From Candidatus Heimdallarchaeota archaeon (GTDB lineage Archaea; Asgardarchaeota; Heimdallarchaeia; JABLTI01): a stretch of 7,720 nucleotides of DNA. Below the pieces are notes generated by a model. The model made no database searches. It worked only from the letters and a program-made list of their open reading frames with translations, and was not told the origin of the DNA. Shown here piece after piece: positions 4,864-7,720 of the stretch. The translations under genes and the position numbers were made by a program. Position 1 is the stretch's first letter. Each line of letters opens with the position of its first letter. The DNA lies in NCBI GenBank assembly GCA_030671945.1, contig DAOVHJ010000118.1, forward strand, positions 1 to 7,720, written 5' to 3'.

Positions 4864-6096
4864 TTAGTCTCCTAATGCTCTTCGAAGAATTTTCAGGAGC
4901 GAAGGATCTTTCTTCATAAGCTTGGCACCAAGCTTTATTTGTCCCCACTTACCTCTAACTGCTTTTGTAAGATCCTCTCCATCAAAAGTTTCGACAATAT
5001 TATCCATTTGCTGATCTGTAAGGACATCCAAAACCTTTCTTGCTTTTGTTGCTAAACCAAAAGATTTGCCGTAAGCATCATTCCATAATTTTCCGTAGTT
5101 CGTACTCAGGAATTTATCAGTGAAATCTTCTTTTTCGAAAGCTTTAACTAAGGTATCACTGATCATTTTTCCGGATTCCATACCGTAAGCAATTCCGCCA
5201 CCAGTCAAAGGATTTACTTGTCTTGCAGCATCACCCACGAGTAATACTCTGTCTGTGGCAAGTTTATCAAGAGTGCCACCGACCGGAATGGCCCCTATTC
5301 TTTCCTCTATTATTTTTGCATTCTTAAATCGTTTCTTTCCCTCATCACTTTTGAAAATAAAATCATCAAGATACTCTCTTACGCTTTTCTTAGCAAAACC
5401 AACGCCTATACCTATACCAACATTTGCACTACTTTCGCCTTTCGGAAAGACCCAGAGATAACCTCGAGGAGCTATTTCATTTCCCATGTACAAGTCAAAC
5501 ATCGTTGGCTCTTCAAATTTGACCCCGACCATCTCATAACCAACAGAGGTGTTCAAATCGATTGGATCTATAGGTTTTGCAAGACCTGAATTCCGAGCAA
5601 TAATACTGTAAATCCCGTCTGCACCAACAACTATTGGTGCTGATTCCGTAATTTCTTTCCCATTAAGTTCAGCTTTGATTGTTATACCTTTTTCTTTGTC
5701 GATTTTGATCTTGGTAACTCGGGTATTTAGTTGTATATCTGCTCCTTCCAAAACAGCTCCTTTGAGAAGTTCTTTATCGAAAATTCTTCTATCTACAACA
5801 TAACCTTCACCTTTAGGTAAGCGATAATCAATTACTTTCAAAGAAGGACTGAACACCCGAAAACCATCTATTTCTGTTCTTAGGGCATCTTTAGGAACAC
5901 CGATTTTCAAGATATCATTAATAGTTTCTTTTCCGATGGCTTCCCCGCATCTGACTGGAATACCGATATGACTTCTTGCATCTAGAATTTTGACCTTGAA
6001 ACCTTCTCTTGCTAAGAACCTTGCAGTTGTAGAACCAGCAGGACCTCCACCTACAACAATGATATCATGTTTTCCTTTGCTTTTAGCTGAACTCAA
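4864..6096 (-). CDS. Geranylgeranyl reductase family FAD-dependent oxidoreductase
   Basis: Flavoprotein of the geranylgeranyl reductase family; in archaea these saturate the isoprenoid chains of membrane ether lipids (digeranylgeranylglycerophospholipid reductase), acting at the membrane surface. All family signatures are present in 410 residues (Thermoplasma-type enzymes are about 400): the FAD dinucleotide motif GGGPAG (16-21) with D39 ending the second strand, RCGEA with the conserved C50 (49-53), the PRGYLWVFP lipid-side motif (210-218), and the second FAD motif GDAARQVNPLTGGG (288-301). The start is TTG at 6094-6096: an in-frame TGA lies two codons upstream and no ATG occurs before residue 189. 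It follows the mttB-like gene by 61 bp and precedes the M23 gene by 14 bp. Substrate is not fixed by sequence; family members also reduce quinone or chlorophyll side chains, but a lipid role is the best guess in an archaeon. Confidence 0.88.
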   Translation of the reverse strand: MSSAKSKGKHDIIVVGGGPAGSTTARFLAREGFKVKILDARSHIGIPVRCGEAIGKETINDILKIGVPKDALRTEIDGFRVFSPSLKVIDYRLPKGEGYVVDRRIFDKELLKGAVLEGADIQLNTRVTKIKIDKEKGITIKAELNGKEITESAPIVVGADGIYSIIARNSGLAKPIDPIDLNTSVGYEMVGVKFEEPTMFDLYMGNEIAPRGYLWVFPKGESSANVGIGIGVGFAKKSVREYLDDFIFKSDEGKKRFKNAKIIEERIGAIPVGGTLDKLATDRVLLVGDAARQVNPLTGGGIAYGMESGKMISDTLVKAFEKEDFTDKFLSTNYGKLWNDAYGKSFGLATKARKVLDVLTDQQMDNIVETFDGEDLTKAVRGKWGQIKLGAKLMKKDPSLLKILRRALGD

Positions 6097-6157
6097 ATGT
6101 CACTCATCCACTGCTTTCAGTTTATTCGTGAATCTTTTAATCTTTCCTTGAGTAGAG

Positions 6158-7609
6158 TTATGCATCCAAGAATGATTTGAAATCAATATCTTTGTATTTC
6201 ATAATCTTTGTTAAATCGTTAAGAATATCTTTGTCTAGACTTATTCCAGGATATTTCTTGATTAGCTTGTCTGCTCTTTCTTTTGCTCTTTGCCCAATTG
6301 ATTTTCGTCCTTTGTTTTTCCATTCTTCGTTTGTGGCTCGATCAACCACTGTGCTAGGCATATAGTGTTCTTCTTTAAACCATTTCAAAGTGTGGTCATG
6401 TGCGAGTAAATGTGTTGTTTTGTCATCGAACTCCTTCAAGAGATTCTTCGCAATAGGATCATCTCTTTGGATTATTCCTTTATTAAATTTGTAAACCATT
6501 CCACAAATTTCGTTATCAATAACAACTTTCTGAATGCTTTGGGTAGTTTCAAAATCAATCATACCAGCACCAGAGATCATGTTTACACCCTTAATGCCTG
6601 CGAGTAATGAACCCATTCCAGATTCAAAACCAGCTTGAGCATCTAATATTTTAGCATCAGACATACCTAAGTAAGCATGAGTTGGTAAGTTAAGGTATTT
6701 TCCGATTTCAACATATCCTAAATCCAGGATCATTGTATCTATTGAACCCATAGGAGTAGTACCTTTTCTCATATCAAAAGCAGCTGGTGATCCGCCCCAA
6801 ATTACTGGCGCTCCTGGTGAGACTAATTGTGTAATAACTAATCCTGCTAATGTCTCAGCTGCGTGTTGCACAATAGCTCCAAGAATTGTAACAGGTGCGG
6901 TTGCTCCAGTCATAGGCATTGAAACAAATTCAGAAGGGATGCCATATTTCGCACAATCAATAATGCTTTGGCAAGTAAGATCACTCCATTTCAATGGTGG
7001 TGAAGGGCAAGCATCGAATATTGCTAACGGTTTCTTCTTGAGTTCCTTTTCTCCTCCTCGTATAGAAACTAGCATATCTTTCATAATTCCAAAAGATTCC
7101 TTTAAGAAAGTGCCAGTAACAATTGGTTTCTTTGAATGAATCAACCCTAAATATAATCGATACCTGTCCTGAACATTTTCATGAACATCAGAACAAATTA
7201 TGGCCGTGCTTTGAGCATGTATATTCTCTAGTTGATCAACTACTTTTGAAAATTCTATGAAATCTTTACTAACCCCTAAACGGATTTCATTTGTCTCAGC
7301 GTCCAGAACTTGTAATGCCGCAGAACCTGGATCAAAACAAATATTATCCTTTTCGAGTTTCGAAGTTTCTTTTCCATCTCGATCATATAATGTTATGGAG
7401 GATGGAGCTGTTTTCAAAGTTTTTTTAATTAGATCTCTTGGGATTTTTGCTTTCTGATTCTTCTTATCAACTTTGATTCCTGCTTTCTGCAGGATTTCAC
7501 TGGCTTCTTTGTTTTCTACGAAAAAACCATTTTCTTCTAAGATTTCAAATGCTTCATTAACTACTTTTTCTTTTAGTTCTTCTTCAAGTATTTTGATTGT
7601 GGGTCTCAT
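6158..7609 (-). CDS. MttB-family (trimethylamine methyltransferase-like) protein, non-pyrrolysine
   Basis: Member of the MttB superfamily, TIM-barrel enzymes that move a methyl group from a methylamine or quaternary amine to a corrinoid protein. The 483 residues are close to the family's 480-495. The conserved C-terminal half is clear: MPMTGATAPVTILGA (231-245), HAAETLAGLVITQL (249-262), PGAPVIWGGSPAAFDMRKG (265-283), then LPTHAYLGMSDAKILDAQAG (308-327) and ISGAGM (345-350). Trimethylamine enzymes of methanogens contain pyrrolysine at an in-frame TAG in the last third; this frame has no TAG. It therefore belongs with the non-pyrrolysine group, which includes glycine betaine methyltransferase MtgB and relatives with other quaternary amines. 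Its real substrate cannot be read from sequence. No corrinoid protein or activating protein lies in the window. ATG start with AAGGA 7 nt upstream. Confidence 0.9.
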   Translation of the reverse strand: MRPTIKILEEELKEKVVNEAFEILEENGFFVENKEASEILQKAGIKVDKKNQKAKIPRDLIKKTLKTAPSSITLYDRDGKETSKLEKDNICFDPGSAALQVLDAETNEIRLGVSKDFIEFSKVVDQLENIHAQSTAIICSDVHENVQDRYRLYLGLIHSKKPIVTGTFLKESFGIMKDMLVSIRGGEKELKKKPLAIFDACPSPPLKWSDLTCQSIIDCAKYGIPSEFVSMPMTGATAPVTILGAIVQHAAETLAGLVITQLVSPGAPVIWGGSPAAFDMRKGTTPMGSIDTMILDLGYVEIGKYLNLPTHAYLGMSDAKILDAQAGFESGMGSLLAGIKGVNMISGAGMIDFETTQSIQKVVIDNEICGMVYKFNKGIIQRDDPIAKNLLKEFDDKTTHLLAHDHTLKWFKEEHYMPSTVVDRATNEEWKNKGRKSIGQRAKERADKLIKKYPGISLDKDILNDLTKIMKYKDIDFKSFLDA

Positions 7610-7720
7610 ATGAAATTCCTTCTTTTATTACTAACAACTAATTCTCTTCCATAAAAACATTTTTTGTATTTTTTAATTAATCTCTGCGAAATGAACAATC
7701 AAGTAAATCACAGGTAGGAC
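7610..7720. other. AT-rich upstream region of the mttB-like gene, no gene seen
   Basis: The last 111 bases hold no convincing coding sequence. On the minus strand an A/T-rich block (TTAATTAAAAAATAC, about 7665-7679) is placed to act as a TATA element for the mttB-like gene, but it is too low in complexity to call firmly. Short open stretches run off the right edge on the minus strand; they cannot be judged. Confidence 0.3.
7617..7621 (-). promoter_or_regulatory. Shine-Dalgarno site of the mttB-like gene
   Basis: AAGGA on the minus strand, 7 nt before the ATG at 7609. It supports the start as called. Confidence 0.6.

Noticed and set aside
4850..4948. 33-residue N-terminal extension of the M23 peptidase, starting at 4948
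   Set aside because: It would overlap the end of the reductase gene by 85 bp. The extra residues look like an out-of-frame reading of that gene, and Mets at 4849 and 4834 lie just after its stop.
5255..5461. 68-codon plus-strand frame
   Set aside because: Antisense shadow of the reductase, with no ribosome site or protein-like features.
6177..7457. Four plus-strand frames of 62-66 codons (6177, 6410, 6939 and 7257)
   Set aside because: All lie antisense within the mttB-like gene, whose frame carries the conserved motifs throughout.
6158..7609. Pyrrolysine-containing trimethylamine methyltransferase
   Set aside because: The whole frame is read through without any TAG codon, so it is a non-pyrrolysine homologue.

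Overview
The window comes from an AT-rich archaeon, probably a mesophilic anaerobe. It carries both subunits of the archaeo-eukaryotic replicative primase, an archaeal-type SepF, an isoprenoid-lipid (geranylgeranyl) reductase, TATA-like promoters and Shine-Dalgarno sites of the GGTG/GGAGG type. A 2[4Fe-4S] ferredoxin and a non-pyrrolysine MttB-family methyltransferase fit an anaerobic lifestyle. The gene set would suit an Asgard, Bathyarchaeia-like or related lineage, but I cannot fix the phylum from sequence alone. TTG start codons are frequent (priL, ferredoxin, geranylgeranyl reductase).

Layout. (1) Positions 1-90 hold what looks like the 3' end of an unidentified plus-strand gene, converging on the primase genes. 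(2) A minus-strand operon priL (2422-1103) then priS (1106-93), linked by an ATGA stop/start overlap, encodes the heterodimeric primase. (3) Reading rightwards from a 130-bp divergent promoter region is a 57-codon ferredoxin gene (2553-2726), short and TTG-started, so easily missed. (4) sepF (2888-3259) follows behind its own TATA box and is coupled by ATGA to a winged-helix gene (3256-3666). (5) A hairpin between convergent genes ends this unit. (6) From the right edge leftwards, a minus-strand run contains an mttB-like methyltransferase (7609-6158), a geranylgeranyl reductase (6096-4864) and a LytM/M23 metallopeptidase (start near 4849, end 3713).

How they may work together. The left part is DNA replication and cell division: primase next to SepF, the FtsZ membrane anchor, with a small DNA-binding protein co-translated. 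The right part concerns one-carbon metabolism and the cell envelope: a corrinoid-dependent methyltransferase homologue without a local corrinoid protein, a lipid saturase and a peptidase of a peptidoglycan-cleaving family. The ferredoxin could supply electrons to the lipid reductase, as such pairs do in methanogens, but here they are about 2 kb apart and on opposite strands, so this is only a hypothesis.

The most unusual sequence feature is in PriS: the small His-x-Lys motif that binds the nucleotide triphosphate in characterised primases appears to be Gln-x-Thr. Nothing in the window is a CRISPR array, transposon, tRNA or rRNA.
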